DNA of 64,000 nt from Pandoraea commovens (GTDB lineage: Bacteria > Pseudomonadota > Gammaproteobacteria > Burkholderiales > Burkholderiaceae), in NCBI RefSeq assembly GCF_902459615.1, contig NZ_CABPSA010000003.1, positions 62,001 to 126,000 on the forward strand. Direction: 5' to 3'. Both the position numbers and the translations under genes were made by a program. Shown in pieces: positions 47,988 to 58,435 of this stretch. Below the pieces are notes generated by a model, which was given only the letters and a program-made list of their open reading frames with translations, was not told the DNA's origin and ran no database searches. Numbering within the stretch: the stretch's first letter is position 1; every line of letters begins with the position of its first letter.

Positions 47988-49055
47988 TCAGCGGCCCGCG
48001 CCCGCATTGGCGCTGCTGCTCTCCGCCTTGCCCTGCTTGGCACCAGGCGCGGCCTTACCGGCCACGGCCTTCGCAGCCTGAGCGGCGCGTTGACGATTGG
48101 CATAACGTGTCGCCAGCACGGCGCACACCATCAGTTGCATCTGATGGAACAGCATGAGCGGCAGGACAATCGCGCCGAGCGGGCCGGTCGCAAACAGTAC
48201 CTTGGCCATCGGAATGCCGCTCGCGAGGCTCTTTTTCGAGCCGCAGAAGACGATGGTGATCTCGTCTTCGCGCGAAAATCCGAGCCAGCGTGCCGAATAC
48301 GTCGTGATTGCGAGCATGATCGCCAGAATGACTGCACAGCAGCCCAGCAGGCCCAGCAGCGCCAGCGGAGGAATCTGATGCCACAGCCCCGTGTTCACGG
48401 CTTCGCTGAACGCGGTATAGACAACCAGCAGAATCGAGCCCTGATCCACGATTTTGAGCAGCCCACGGTTGCGCTCCACCCATTTACCAATGGCCTTGCG
48501 CGACAACTGCCCGGCAATGAACGGCACGAGCAGTTGCAACATGATGTTGCCGATGGAGTCGAACGGCGACGCGCCGCTGTTGCCATCGTGATGGATCACG
48601 ACCAGGCCGACCAGCAGCGGCGTAATGAAGATGCCGAACAAGCTGGACGCCGATGCGCTGCACACCGCGGCGGGCACATTACCGCGCGCCATCGACGTGA
48701 AGGCGATGGCCGACTGGACGGTGGCGGGCAGCGTGCACAGGAAGAGGATGCCCAGATACAGCTCGGGGGTGACCATCCACGACAGCACCGGCTTGAGCGC
48801 CACGCCAACGATCGGGAAGATAGCGAACGTGCTGGCGAACACCAGCAGATGCAAACGCCAGTGGGTCGCACCGGCGAGCACCGCTTCGCGCGACAGCTTC
48901 GCGCCGTGCAGGAAGAACAATGCGGCAATCGCCACGTTGGTCAGCAGGTTGAAGGCGACTTCGCCCTCGCCGTGCGCAGGCAGGAAACTGGCCAGCGCTA
49001 CGGTAGCCACCAGCATCAACGTGAAATTGTCGGGAAGGAAACGCGGTCTGGCCAT
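47988..49055 (-). CDS. Bile acid:sodium symporter-like family protein (SBF-like, YfeH type)
   Basis: A 355-residue membrane protein with about ten hydrophobic segments, beginning FLPDNFTLMLVATVALASFLP. Family segments are LFFLHGAKLSREA, FLCTLPATVQSAIAFTSMARGN, and FCGSKKSLASGIPMA near residue 275. The C-terminal 35 residues are Ala/Lys-rich. SBF-like carriers are proposed to move organic acids with Na+, but YfeH substrates are not established. ATG at 49055 is supported by AAGAG; a start 42 bases upstream adds a polar extension. Divergent from the LysR regulator, which probably controls it. Confidence 0.88.
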   Translation of the reverse strand: MARPRFLPDNFTLMLVATVALASFLPAHGEGEVAFNLLTNVAIAALFFLHGAKLSREAVLAGATHWRLHLLVFASTFAIFPIVGVALKPVLSWMVTPELYLGILFLCTLPATVQSAIAFTSMARGNVPAAVCSASASSLFGIFITPLLVGLVVIHHDGNSGASPFDSIGNIMLQLLVPFIAGQLSRKAIGKWVERNRGLLKIVDQGSILLVVYTAFSEAVNTGLWHQIPPLALLGLLGCCAVILAIMLAITTYSARWLGFSREDEITIVFCGSKKSLASGIPMAKVLFATGPLGAIVLPLMLFHQMQLMVCAVLATRYANRQRAAQAAKAVAGKAAPGAKQGKAESSSANAGAGR

Positions 49056-49224
49056 CGTTGCTCTTGAATACTCTCTCGGATACGTCTGAAATGACAAAGC
49101 CCGTTCCGCCAGAACACGGGACGCGATGGCATTGAGGGGCCATCAGCGATGGTCGACTGTCGATCCTGGGAGGCCCAGGCGTCAAAAAGTGACTGGAAGT
49201 GTGCGCTCGCGCTACGGGTTTTTA

Positions 49225-49290
49225 CGTATTAGAGCGCAAGGGTAGTTAAAATACAAATTCATTTAAAAATTTTATTCATACCAAAGACGC
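49225..49290. promoter_or_regulatory. A+T-rich divergent promoter region of the LysR gene
   Basis: A stretch rich in A and T containing ATTCAT twice and several T-N11-A pairs. It is the probable binding region for the LysR protein, which would set expression of itself and the symporter. Exact sites cannot be chosen by eye. Confidence 0.4.
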
Positions 49291-50241
49291 ATGAATATCT
49301 CGCTGCGCCAGCTCAAAGTATTCCTCGCAGTGGCCGAGCACGGCAGTTTCAGCCGCGCGGGCGAGGATATCGGCCTGACTCAGCCCGCCGTGAGCCGCTG
49401 CATCCGGGAATTGGAGCAAGAACTCGGGCTCAAGCTGGTGGACCGCACCACGCGGGAGGTCACGCTGACCGAAGTGGGCGCTAGCCTCTCCGCCACCCTC
49501 GCCCGGGTGCTCGACGAACTGGAGAGCGCCCTGCGCGACACGCACGGGTTGGCGGAAGAGCGTCGCGGCCGCGTGCGCGTGGCCAGCGCGCCGACCATTT
49601 CCGCGAATCTCATGCCCGAGTGCATCTCGGCGTGCGCCGCCCGCTATCCCGACATCACGCTGATGCTGCGCGATCAGGTTCAGACGCTCGCGACGGACAG
49701 TGTGCGGCACGGTGAAGTGGATTTTGGCGTGATCGTCGCCTCGGAAGGCACGGACGATCTGGTGGGCGAACCCATCATGGTCGAGCCGTTCCTCGTGGTG
49801 TGCGACCGCTCACATCGCTTTGCGAAGCAGGCAGAGGTGACGTGGAAGGAGCTTAACGGCGAGAAGCTGGTGTTGCTCGACTACGCGTCCGGTAGCCGAC
49901 CGCTGATCGACCGCGCATTGGCCGAGCACGGCGCGTACTGTCAGGTAGCACAGGAAGTCGGGCACGCGATCACCGTCTTCCGGATGGTCGAAGCGGGTAT
50001 CGGCATCAGCATCATGCCTGCGCTGGCGCTGCCCGCCATGCCCGGACTGGCGGTGAACGGCGCGGAAGCGGACAGCCGCCTCGTGGCCCTGCCGCTCACG
50101 CCGCAGATCGACCGGACCATCATGCTGGTGCGCCGCAAGAACCGGACGCTCTCCCCCGCCGCACAATCCGTCTGGGAACTGATCCAGCAGATCACGGCCA
50201 ATACGCCGCACTCGCTTGCGTCAGGCACGCCCCGTAAGTGA
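49291..50241 (+). CDS. LysR family transcriptional regulator
   Basis: A 316-residue LysR protein. The helix-turn-helix region is RQLKVFLAVAEHGSFSRAGE and LTQPAVSRCIRELEQELG, followed by the effector domain with RGRVRVASAPTISANLMP and DYASGSRPLIDRAL. It is divergent from the SBF-like carrier, with 235 bases between, the usual arrangement for a regulator and its target. The 60 bases before its ATG are extremely A+T-rich for this genome. The ligand is unknown. Confidence 0.92.
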   Translation: MNISLRQLKVFLAVAEHGSFSRAGEDIGLTQPAVSRCIRELEQELGLKLVDRTTREVTLTEVGASLSATLARVLDELESALRDTHGLAEERRGRVRVASAPTISANLMPECISACAARYPDITLMLRDQVQTLATDSVRHGEVDFGVIVASEGTDDLVGEPIMVEPFLVVCDRSHRFAKQAEVTWKELNGEKLVLLDYASGSRPLIDRALAEHGAYCQVAQEVGHAITVFRMVEAGIGISIMPALALPAMPGLAVNGAEADSRLVALPLTPQIDRTIMLVRRKNRTLSPAAQSVWELIQQITANTPHSLASGTPRK

Positions 50242-50496
50242 CGCGTCGGGCGACCCTCCCTGACATGATGGGAATAGCCAACGGATACCGGAATTTTGCG
50301 CACCGTTGAGCGAAATTCAGCAAAAAACCACCTGATCGGGATGGATCTCGACACATCAAAGTAAGTGAGCGCCTGCTACAATGCCGGTGCGTCGACTCCC
50401 CCCAAGTGCGTGACTGTGCCATCGGGCGTCTGCCCCGCCATCGTGCCTCGACGACATGCCCGCGCCCTGCGGGCATTGTGTTTCCGGTACGGCGTC

Positions 50497-50790
50497 ATGG
50501 ACTTGTTCATCAAATACTTCAGCCCGCTGTGGCTCTTCCACGCGGCAGCCGATCTGTCTTTCTGGCAGCGGCATCAACTCGACGCGCGTATGCAGATCGT
50601 GAGTCGCTTCATGTGGCGCTACGTCATGCGCTGGTGTGTCGTCAGCGCCATGCTGCTCGTGCCCGCCGCGGTGATGGCACATGGACTTGCGGCCACGGGA
50701 CTCGCGCTGGCTGGCGGCGTCTCGGCGAGTGTGACGGTGCTCATGGCAGCGCTGACGCTGGGCTGCCTTATCGGGTCGCGCTTGCGCTGA
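50497..50790 (+). CDS. Hypothetical small membrane protein
   Basis: A 97-residue frame from ATG 50497. It starts MDLFIKYFSPLWLFHAAADL, has a basic middle (RMQIVSRFMWRYVMRW) and two hydrophobic segments at about 48-68 and 72-92. I do not recognise a family. The frame is open further upstream, but the residues there look non-coding, and there is no good ribosome-binding site, so it is uncertain. The last codons and stop lie inside the first unit of a 21-bp tandem repeat. Confidence 0.5.
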   Translation: MDLFIKYFSPLWLFHAAADLSFWQRHQLDARMQIVSRFMWRYVMRWCVVSAMLLVPAAVMAHGLAATGLALAGGVSASVTVLMAALTLGCLIGSRLR

Positions 50791-50856
50791 GGCGGGTCGC
50801 ACTTGCGCTGAGGCGGGTCACACTTTCGCTAAGGCATGCCCCGCCTGCGCTAAAGC
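50773..50856. repeat. 21-bp tandem repeat, three good copies and one decayed
   Basis: Units at 50773-50793, 50794-50814 and 50815-50835 follow GGGTCGCACTTGCGCTGAGGC with 1-4 changes each. A fourth stretch, 50836-50856, keeps only the right half. The repeat begins inside the last codons of the small membrane ORF and runs into the space before wrbA. Confidence 0.85.
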
Positions 50857-50945
50857 GTCATCCGCGTCGACTATGATGGAACGGCTCGCCTCGCGCGGCC
50901 GACGGTCCGCGACGCCGGCATCTTTCGACCCCAAAGGAGAATTCC

Positions 50946-51578
50946 ATGGCCAACGCCAAGATCCTGGTGGTGTTCTATAGCATGTACGGACACATCTACA
51001 AGATGGCCGAAGCGGTCGCCGAAGGCGCGCGCAGCGTCGCCAGCGCCGACGTCACTGTGATGCAGGTCCCTGAACTCGTCCCCGACGACGTGCTGGAAAA
51101 AAGTGGCGCAAAGGCCGCACGCGCCGCCTTCGCCAGCGTGCCCGTCGCGCGCGTCGACCAGTTGCCCGAATACGACGCGATCATCTTCGGCACGCCGACG
51201 CGCTTCGGTAACATGACCGCGCAGATGCGCAACTTCCTCGATCAGACCGGCGGCCTCTGGGCCAAAGGTGCGCTTGCCGGTAAAGTCGGCAGCGTGTTCG
51301 CAAGCACCGCGACACAGCACGGCGGGCAGGAAACGACCATCACCAGCTTCCACACCACGCTGCTCCACCACGGCATGATCATCGTCGGCGTGCCGTACAC
51401 CGAGCCTGCGCTCACCAACATGAAAGAGATCACCGGCGGCTCGCCCTACGGTGCCACGACACTCGCTGCCGCCGACGGCTCACGTCAGCCGAGCGAGAAC
51501 GAGTTGACGATTGCAAGGACGCAAGGCCGTCACGTCGCGGAAATCGCCGCGGCGCTCAAACACGGGCGCGCTCTGTAA
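50946..51578 (+). CDS. wrbA: NAD(P)H:quinone oxidoreductase, WrbA type
   Basis: A 210-residue flavodoxin-like enzyme. The FMN-binding start [22 protein letters not shown], then [51 protein letters not shown] and the C-terminal [24 protein letters not shown] are classic WrbA blocks. It reduces quinones by two electrons and protects from oxidative stress as a tetramer. A strong AAAGGAG precedes the ATG. Convergent with blaOXA across a cruciform-like inverted repeat. Confidence 0.96.
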   Translation: MANAKILVVFYSMYGHIYKMAEAVAEGARSVASADVTVMQVPELVPDDVLEKSGAKAARAAFASVPVARVDQLPEYDAIIFGTPTRFGNMTAQMRNFLDQTGGLWAKGALAGKVGSVFASTATQHGGQETTITSFHTTLLHHGMIIVGVPYTEPALTNMKEITGGSPYGATTLAAADGSRQPSENELTIARTQGRHVAEIAAALKHGRAL

Positions 51579-51604
51579 AGCGCGTCGGTAAATCACCCGC
51601 AACG

Positions 51605-51641
51605 CGTGCGACACGACGTCATTCGACGTTCGCGTCGCACG
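51605..51641. terminator. Two-level inverted repeat between wrbA and blaOXA
   Basis: Outer arms CGTGCGAC (51605-51612) and GTCGCACG (51634-51641), inner arms ACGTC and GACGT (51616-51620 and 51625-51629). There is no T tract. A likely shared terminator for the two convergent genes. Confidence 0.55.
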
Positions 51642-51650
51642 GCGCCAGAC

Positions 51651-52529
51651 TCAGATCAACTTCAGGTTCTTCAGCACCTCACGCACGATACGCGCGCGCT
51701 TCGGTCCGTCGGCGTCACCGTTCATATCGATGTTCAGCGCAATCATCGTCAGATTGCCGTCACGCTCGAGCCAGCCCACCCACCAGCCGATATCCGGCTT
51801 CTTGTCGACAAACCAGCCCGTCTTGCCGTGCAGAACATAGTCCATGTTCGCTTCGACGATGGAAATCTGCCGGACGATGTCCTGCGAACGGGCCGAGAAC
51901 GGCAACGTGCCACGCGCCAGACGTTGCAGAAAATCGACCTGCTCGCGCGCCGAGATCTGCAAACTGTCATCCACCCAATAGGTGTCGTTCACGCGACCGA
52001 TGGTCCGGTTACCGTACCCGACGGCGTCGAGCTTCGCCTGCGCATACGCGCGCGGAATCTTGTGCGAAACGACTTGGTAGCACGGGTAGCAAGACACACG
52101 AAACGCGTCGCGCAGATTCAACTCCGCATTCCACGCCTTCATCCGGCGTGGTTTGCCGTCCCACGGAATCGTCTCGCGCTCGTTGTCCAGCGCGCCCGAT
52201 TCCAGCGCCAGCAGACTGTTGAATATCTTGTATGTCGACGCCGGTGACATACGCCGCTCGGCGCGCGCCGAATCGTATGCCTGATACGTCTGTGTCTTGC
52301 CGTCGAGCACAACGACCGTGCCCTTCACGTTTTCCGCCGCAAAGAACTTGCCCCAGTCGGCGCGCTCGGTCAGGTGGACGGGGGCTGCCACGGAAGGTGC
52401 TCCCGCTGCTGACGCCCGCGACAATTCCAGCGCGTGTGCTGGCGAAGGCAGCACACCATACGCGACGACCGACGACGCCAGGCGCAGCATGACGGCCACG
52501 CGGCGCCAGCGAGAGAGAATTCGTTTCAT
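51651..52529 (-). CDS. blaOXA: Class D beta-lactamase, OXA-62-like
   Basis: A 292-residue periplasmic serine beta-lactamase with an N-terminal signal region (MKRILSRWRRVAVMLRLASS, cleavage probably near residue 34). Motifs by position: STYK 98-101 (nucleophile Ser98, carboxylated Lys101), Ser146-Cys-Tyr in place of the usual S-x-V, YGN 172-174, Trp185, and KTG 236-238. Its context and overall form match the intrinsic OXA enzymes of Pandoraea, some of which hydrolyse carbapenems; activity here is inference. AAGGA precedes the ATG at 52529. No integron, IS or resistance neighbours are present, so it is a chromosomal resident. Confidence 0.93.
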   Translation of the reverse strand: MKRILSRWRRVAVMLRLASSVVAYGVLPSPAHALELSRASAAGAPSVAAPVHLTERADWGKFFAAENVKGTVVVLDGKTQTYQAYDSARAERRMSPASTYKIFNSLLALESGALDNERETIPWDGKPRRMKAWNAELNLRDAFRVSCYPCYQVVSHKIPRAYAQAKLDAVGYGNRTIGRVNDTYWVDDSLQISAREQVDFLQRLARGTLPFSARSQDIVRQISIVEANMDYVLHGKTGWFVDKKPDIGWWVGWLERDGNLTMIALNIDMNGDADGPKRARIVREVLKNLKLI

Positions 52530-52643
52530 TTCGTTATCCTTATTTTCAAGAAGCTTGTGGGTGACATAGCGATGACACACCGAGGGTGGCAGCGACATCG
52601 AAACCGTCGTCGCTGCCGATACGCGTCGCGCTGGCCAGGCACT

Positions 52644-52658
52644 GCATTTTCGAAATGC
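52644..52658. promoter_or_regulatory. Short inverted repeat near blaOXA
   Basis: GCATTT and AAATGC around a 3-base centre, immediately next to the larger repeat. A candidate operator half. Confidence 0.4.
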
Positions 52659-52660
52659 GT

Positions 52661-52692
52661 TTGCAGCTTAGTGCGCGTTTCGACAGCTGCAA
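52661..52692. promoter_or_regulatory. 8-bp inverted repeat with 16-bp spacer near blaOXA
   Basis: TTGCAGCT (52661-52668) and AGCTGCAA (52685-52692) are exact reverse complements, with arms centred 24 bases apart. A candidate site for a dimeric regulator controlling blaOXA or the divergent gene. Confidence 0.45.
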
Positions 52693-52833
52693 AGCAAAGC
52701 TACCGTAACCGACGTAACCGCCGTATCATCGGCTCGCCCCTTCCATGAACACGTGGAACGTGTGCACGCCGTTCGCGACGCAATGCGCGTCGCCGGTCCC
52801 TGCCATGCTTGCTGCCCGAGTCACTCAGTCAAC

Positions 52834-54489
52834 ATGAACGACACCACCGAACCGTCGCTCGCTCCCGCACTCGTCGTGCGACTCGACGCGCCGCAGAAAA
52901 TCGACGGTCAGCCGGTGCGATACCAAAGCCTGTGGTTGCTGATGCGCGTCTATTACGCCGCGCATTTCGAGGCGTCGCCGGTGACGCTTGCGTCGCTCAA
53001 GATCCGCTTCGGTCAGGCGGGCCTCGGGGGCGATCTGCGCATGCTCATCAGCCGCGCGTTTTCTGACTTTGCGCGATGGGGCGTCGCAGTCGGCTGGGGC
53101 GACGACCGGCACGCCGATGTGCGTCTGCTCCCGACGCGCGGACGTGGCAAGGGCCCCTTCTGGCTCGCCGCGCACGAGATGTCGCGTATCGAAGTCGCCA
53201 TCGGCGACACGACACCCGCCGATCCGCGCCGCGCGATCGCTGCGTTTCTCGGTTTGCCGCAGGACAGCACGCCCGACGCTCAGTCACCCGCACTCGATTA
53301 CGTCATGCAGGACATTGCGTTCTGGCATCACCTGACGCTCGGCAAGCGCGACATGCAGGACGGCGTGTTCTTCTCGCCGTCACCGCCTGCGACGCCAAGC
53401 GAAGCCAGACGCCAGCGCACGGGCGCGATCCCGTCGTTCCACGCGGCGCAGGTGTGTGCCGTGGACGACGTACAGCGTGGCATTGCGCTGCTCGCCGAGA
53501 CCATCGTGTGGCGTCGCATGGGAGACGCCGCGCGCACGAAACAGACCTTGGCCACACTCGCGGCCACCTTCGGCGCGAGCCAGCCCGGCTCGCCGACGTT
53601 ACGTGCCATGCACTGGATCGTGCAGGCATGGCAGGCCTACGCATTGCGCGATGAGCCGGGCGCGTTCGCGCATCTGCAACGCATCAGCGACGACGCGTCG
53701 CTCGCCCCGTGTCTCGTCTACAACCCGCGCATTCGCTTCGAGAGCCGCAATCTCCAGGCGCTGCTGCACAAGTCGCACGCCGCGCGCAATGGTCCGATGC
53801 CTGCCCGTGCGCAATCCGCCGCCGACGCGCTGGCCGGCTTCTCGGACGCCCTGCAAGCCGCGTTCGAAGCCGACTCCATCGAGCTGGCTCAGCACGTGGC
53901 CGCCAACATCGGCCTGTCGCTCTGGCTGTTCTGGCAAGGGGCGCTGATCGATCCGGGCAGAAGGCTTGCAGCGGCCGAAGTCCAGCGTCAGGCATTGCGG
54001 TGGATCGGCTTATCGGAGTGGATTTGCGACCGCTTCGGTGTGGGCGGGAATTCCGTCTGGAATACGGTGTTCCTGCTGCGCATTGCACGAGGCGCTGTCC
54101 CGGTGCGACGCGATCCCGATCTGGAGACGCTGCGCGCGAGCACGCCCCTCGCAGTCGATGCCTTTCTCGACGCCGTCCAGCCATTCGGCGCGCCCTTCTC
54201 GCGCGCCAAAGGTTTCCTGCGCTGGACCGACGTTGTGGCTACAACGCTCGCCGACCACGAGGAGGGACGCGTACGTTTCGAGCCATTGCAGCTCGCCAAT
54301 CTGTGGTTCGAAATGCTGTGGTTCGCGCTGCATCAGGACGGCGACTCGCCGCAGGCATTCCACGCCGCGCAATCGCTCGGTCGTGTACTCCCGATGCTGC
54401 CGCCGCCCGACCGGCGCTTTTTCCGCGATGCACTACGCCTGATGCCGCGCGACTTTCAACGCGAGGTGCGGGTCGCGCAGGACGGTTGA
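52834..54489 (+). CDS. Uncharacterised protein with winged-helix-like N-terminus and helical repeat body
   Basis: A 551-residue frame from ATG 52834 (an in-frame ATG 81 bases upstream is possible). I do not recognise a family. Residues 15-110 contain SLWLLMRVYYAAHFEASPV, then LRMLISRAFSDFARWGVAVG and a strand-rich part ending GRGKGPFWLA, which looks like a winged-helix domain. From about 190 to the end the sequence is helical, Ala-rich and has TPR-like spacing, with several tryptophans. There is no signal peptide or membrane segment. It is divergent from blaOXA and followed by the thiC promoter. A DNA-binding regulator is possible but unproven. Confidence 0.7.
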   Translation: MNDTTEPSLAPALVVRLDAPQKIDGQPVRYQSLWLLMRVYYAAHFEASPVTLASLKIRFGQAGLGGDLRMLISRAFSDFARWGVAVGWGDDRHADVRLLPTRGRGKGPFWLAAHEMSRIEVAIGDTTPADPRRAIAAFLGLPQDSTPDAQSPALDYVMQDIAFWHHLTLGKRDMQDGVFFSPSPPATPSEARRQRTGAIPSFHAAQVCAVDDVQRGIALLAETIVWRRMGDAARTKQTLATLAATFGASQPGSPTLRAMHWIVQAWQAYALRDEPGAFAHLQRISDDASLAPCLVYNPRIRFESRNLQALLHKSHAARNGPMPARAQSAADALAGFSDALQAAFEADSIELAQHVAANIGLSLWLFWQGALIDPGRRLAAAEVQRQALRWIGLSEWICDRFGVGGNSVWNTVFLLRIARGAVPVRRDPDLETLRASTPLAVDAFLDAVQPFGAPFSRAKGFLRWTDVVATTLADHEEGRVRFEPLQLANLWFEMLWFALHQDGDSPQAFHAAQSLGRVLPMLPPPDRRFFRDALRLMPRDFQREVRVAQDG

Positions 54490-54551
54490 AGCGCCCGTCG
54501 GCATGTCGCACCGCACCATTTTCAGTTCACGTTTTTCGGGACACATCGTGC

Positions 54552-54580
54552 TTGTTTTGCCCGGCGTGTCGGTGTATCGT
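54552..54580 (+). promoter_or_regulatory. Probable promoter of thiC
   Basis: TTGTTT at 54552-54557 and TATCGT at 54575-54580 with a 17-base spacer. Transcription would begin near 54587, just before the riboswitch. Confidence 0.5.
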
Positions 54581-54592
54581 TGCCGCAAAGCT

Positions 54593-54676
54593 AAGCGCAG
54601 GGGTCCTGCAACGTGAGTTGTGGGTGAGAAATACCCTTAGAACCTGATCTGGATAATGCCAGCGCAGGGAGCGTAG
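54593..54676 (+). ncRNA. TPP riboswitch (THI element)
   Basis: The leader carries the conserved thiamine pyrophosphate aptamer pieces in order: GCGCAGGGGT, TGAGAAATACCCTTAGAACC, CTGATCTGGATAATGCCAGC and GCAGGGA. It lies 85 bases before thiC. Bound TPP should lower thiC expression, most likely by blocking translation start or ending transcription in the leader. Confidence 0.95.
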
Positions 54677-56677
<2,001 letters not shown>

Positions 56678-56744
56678 TTAGCCCGTGAGCGACGGTGGCA
56701 TCGACGCCGCTGTCGCGTACGGCAAATCATCGCCTAGCAAGCAC

Positions 56745-56776
56745 AACGCGCCCGGGTAATACCGGGCGCGTTTTTT
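56745..56776 (+). terminator. Rho-independent terminator of thiC
   Basis: Eleven-base stem (56745-56755 with 56762-56772), 6-base loop, followed by T residues through 56776. Confidence 0.93.
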
Positions 56777-56848
56777 ATTGCGATGGCGTTGCCGACTGCT
56801 CTTGCCCAAGTCAGGCGGACGATATCGCTGACAGGTTTGACACCGTCG

Positions 56849-57967
56849 TTATACGACGGAAGGCGACTCGCTGGTAACGGCGGCCGGCACCGTGGGCACG
56901 CCACGCTGCGTGAGGTAGTTGCGCAGCCGCTCTGTCGCGATGTGCTTGGCGACCGAAGACATCGACGTTGCCAGCGCGGTGAATGCCTCCGTGTTCGTCG
57001 CAGGCATGGCTGCGGCGTCCATCACTTCGGTGTGGCGCATCTCCCAGTGACGCTCCCCCAGTTGTTCGACGCCTAGAGCGAGCTTCGCCCACTCGTCCGT
57101 GCCCAACCCGATGGACGCGGGCAGATCGCCGCGCACAATCGCCTGATGCATCGGCAGACCGGCAGCAAACCCCACACGAAGCATCCACTCGGTGCTTTCG
57201 CTCGCGGGCATGGGCCGCGTGCCGGCTTGCAGGCGCGCGTTCAGCTTGCCGATGAATTTGTCCGGCGTCTCGCGCACCAGACATGCCGTCGACCACTCCT
57301 TCTTGCCTGCCAGTGCGGGCTTGCCGGTCCATCGACGCGCCGTGTCCGCCACCGTCTTCGTCACGTCGGCACGCGTCGGCTCGAACGGCACCGTGCCGTT
57401 GCGACCGTCCGTGCCGAGCAATGAACCATTGACGATGTCGCGACAGACTTGCGCGCGTTCGCTGCGTCCGTCCGGCATGACGACCGGGTGATTGCGCCCG
57501 TCCAGCGATGCGGCACGGGTGCTGACCTGATGCGAACTGGCACAGACGTGCAACGTGGCCACCGCCGCAAGCGGGAGGACCGGTTGCGCGACACGCGGTG
57601 CGAGAAGGGACGCCAGGGATTCACCGGTCATGGGTGCCTCAAGGACATCCACACTGTCGACATCCTCGAGCCCCCCTGAAGATGTCTCGCCCGACCGGTT
57701 TTCTTGCGACGAAACGCTCGCGAAATCGGCTTCGAACTGAAGACGACCCATCTCGCGAGCCGCGTAACTCGACGATTGCGCAACGGCGGTCGCCTGCGAC
57801 GCATGCGGGGTCCCGGGATGGTCCAGGCGAGCGCTTCGTATATTTTCGATGCCCGTAAGTGGCATATCCACGACGTTATTGATTCCGCCGGGATGAAGTG
57901 TGACGGGCATCGGGGCAAGGCCGCCCATGACGGGGGCGTGATTCGCGAACTGCATACCGAAAGTCAT
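56849..57967 (-). CDS. Uncharacterised orphan protein
   Basis: A 372-residue frame with a good GAGGA site before ATG 57967. I recognise no family. The first 130 residues are polar and rich in Ser, Thr, Ala and Gly with no signal peptide; the rest includes WTGKPALAGKKEWSTACLV, KFIGKLNARLQAGTRP and a helical stretch NTEAFTALATSMSSVAKHIATERL. There are no membrane segments. The combination of a disordered polar N-terminus and compact C-terminal part is seen in type III effectors, but no secretion genes are in view and the resemblance is only general. It is isolated between thiC and the CNNM gene. Confidence 0.6.
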   Translation of the reverse strand: MTFGMQFANHAPVMGGLAPMPVTLHPGGINNVVDMPLTGIENIRSARLDHPGTPHASQATAVAQSSSYAAREMGRLQFEADFASVSSQENRSGETSSGGLEDVDSVDVLEAPMTGESLASLLAPRVAQPVLPLAAVATLHVCASSHQVSTRAASLDGRNHPVVMPDGRSERAQVCRDIVNGSLLGTDGRNGTVPFEPTRADVTKTVADTARRWTGKPALAGKKEWSTACLVRETPDKFIGKLNARLQAGTRPMPASESTEWMLRVGFAAGLPMHQAIVRGDLPASIGLGTDEWAKLALGVEQLGERHWEMRHTEVMDAAAMPATNTEAFTALATSMSSVAKHIATERLRNYLTQRGVPTVPAAVTSESPSVV

Positions 57968-58435
57968 CGATAAGTCCTCAAATAGGGGAAGGGAGAAGCG
58001 TGGTGTGCACCACTGTCTCGACGTCGCCGGGAGGCGTGGTCAAGACAGCGTCCACGATGCCCGAACGGTCGTTCGCGAATTTTCGGTTCTGCACGCTGAC
58101 TCTCGCAGCTCGTGCAAGCGACCGCCTCGGAGTGGACAGCCGCGCCGCCTGAGAGCGTCTGGAGTGCGCCCGGTGCGGGTCGGGTACGCAGGGGTCGCGC
58201 TGTCGGAGTGCCCCGAACTTATGGCATGCTATCGGACAGCGGTACAGCCGACGCGGCTGACGCGCCCCGCCCAGCGGGTGCGCTGCTCCCGCGCTCTAGC
58301 CCGAAGGCATCTCAAAATGATGGCCCGCCGGCCTTGTTTTGAAATGTCTCCCTGCTCCCGGACCCACTCCCGTGCGAACCGGTCCGGCCTGCGTCGCGGC
58401 TATGTTTCCGCACTCGCACTTACAGGGACAACAAT
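57968..58435. other. Intergenic region before the CNNM-type gene
   Basis: Four hundred and sixty-eight bases. The left end has the ribosome-binding site of the orphan gene and a small inverted repeat GTGGTG-TG-CACCAC (58001-58014). No convincing gene or promoter is visible in the rest. Confidence 0.5.

Larger units (their letters stand above)
52530..52833. other. Divergent intergenic region, blaOXA and uncharacterised gene
   Basis: About 300 bases shared by two divergent genes. It holds two inverted repeats (52644-52658 and 52661-52692) and short GTAACCG direct repeats near 52705-52720. Promoters for both genes must lie here, but I cannot place them reliably. Confidence 0.55.
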
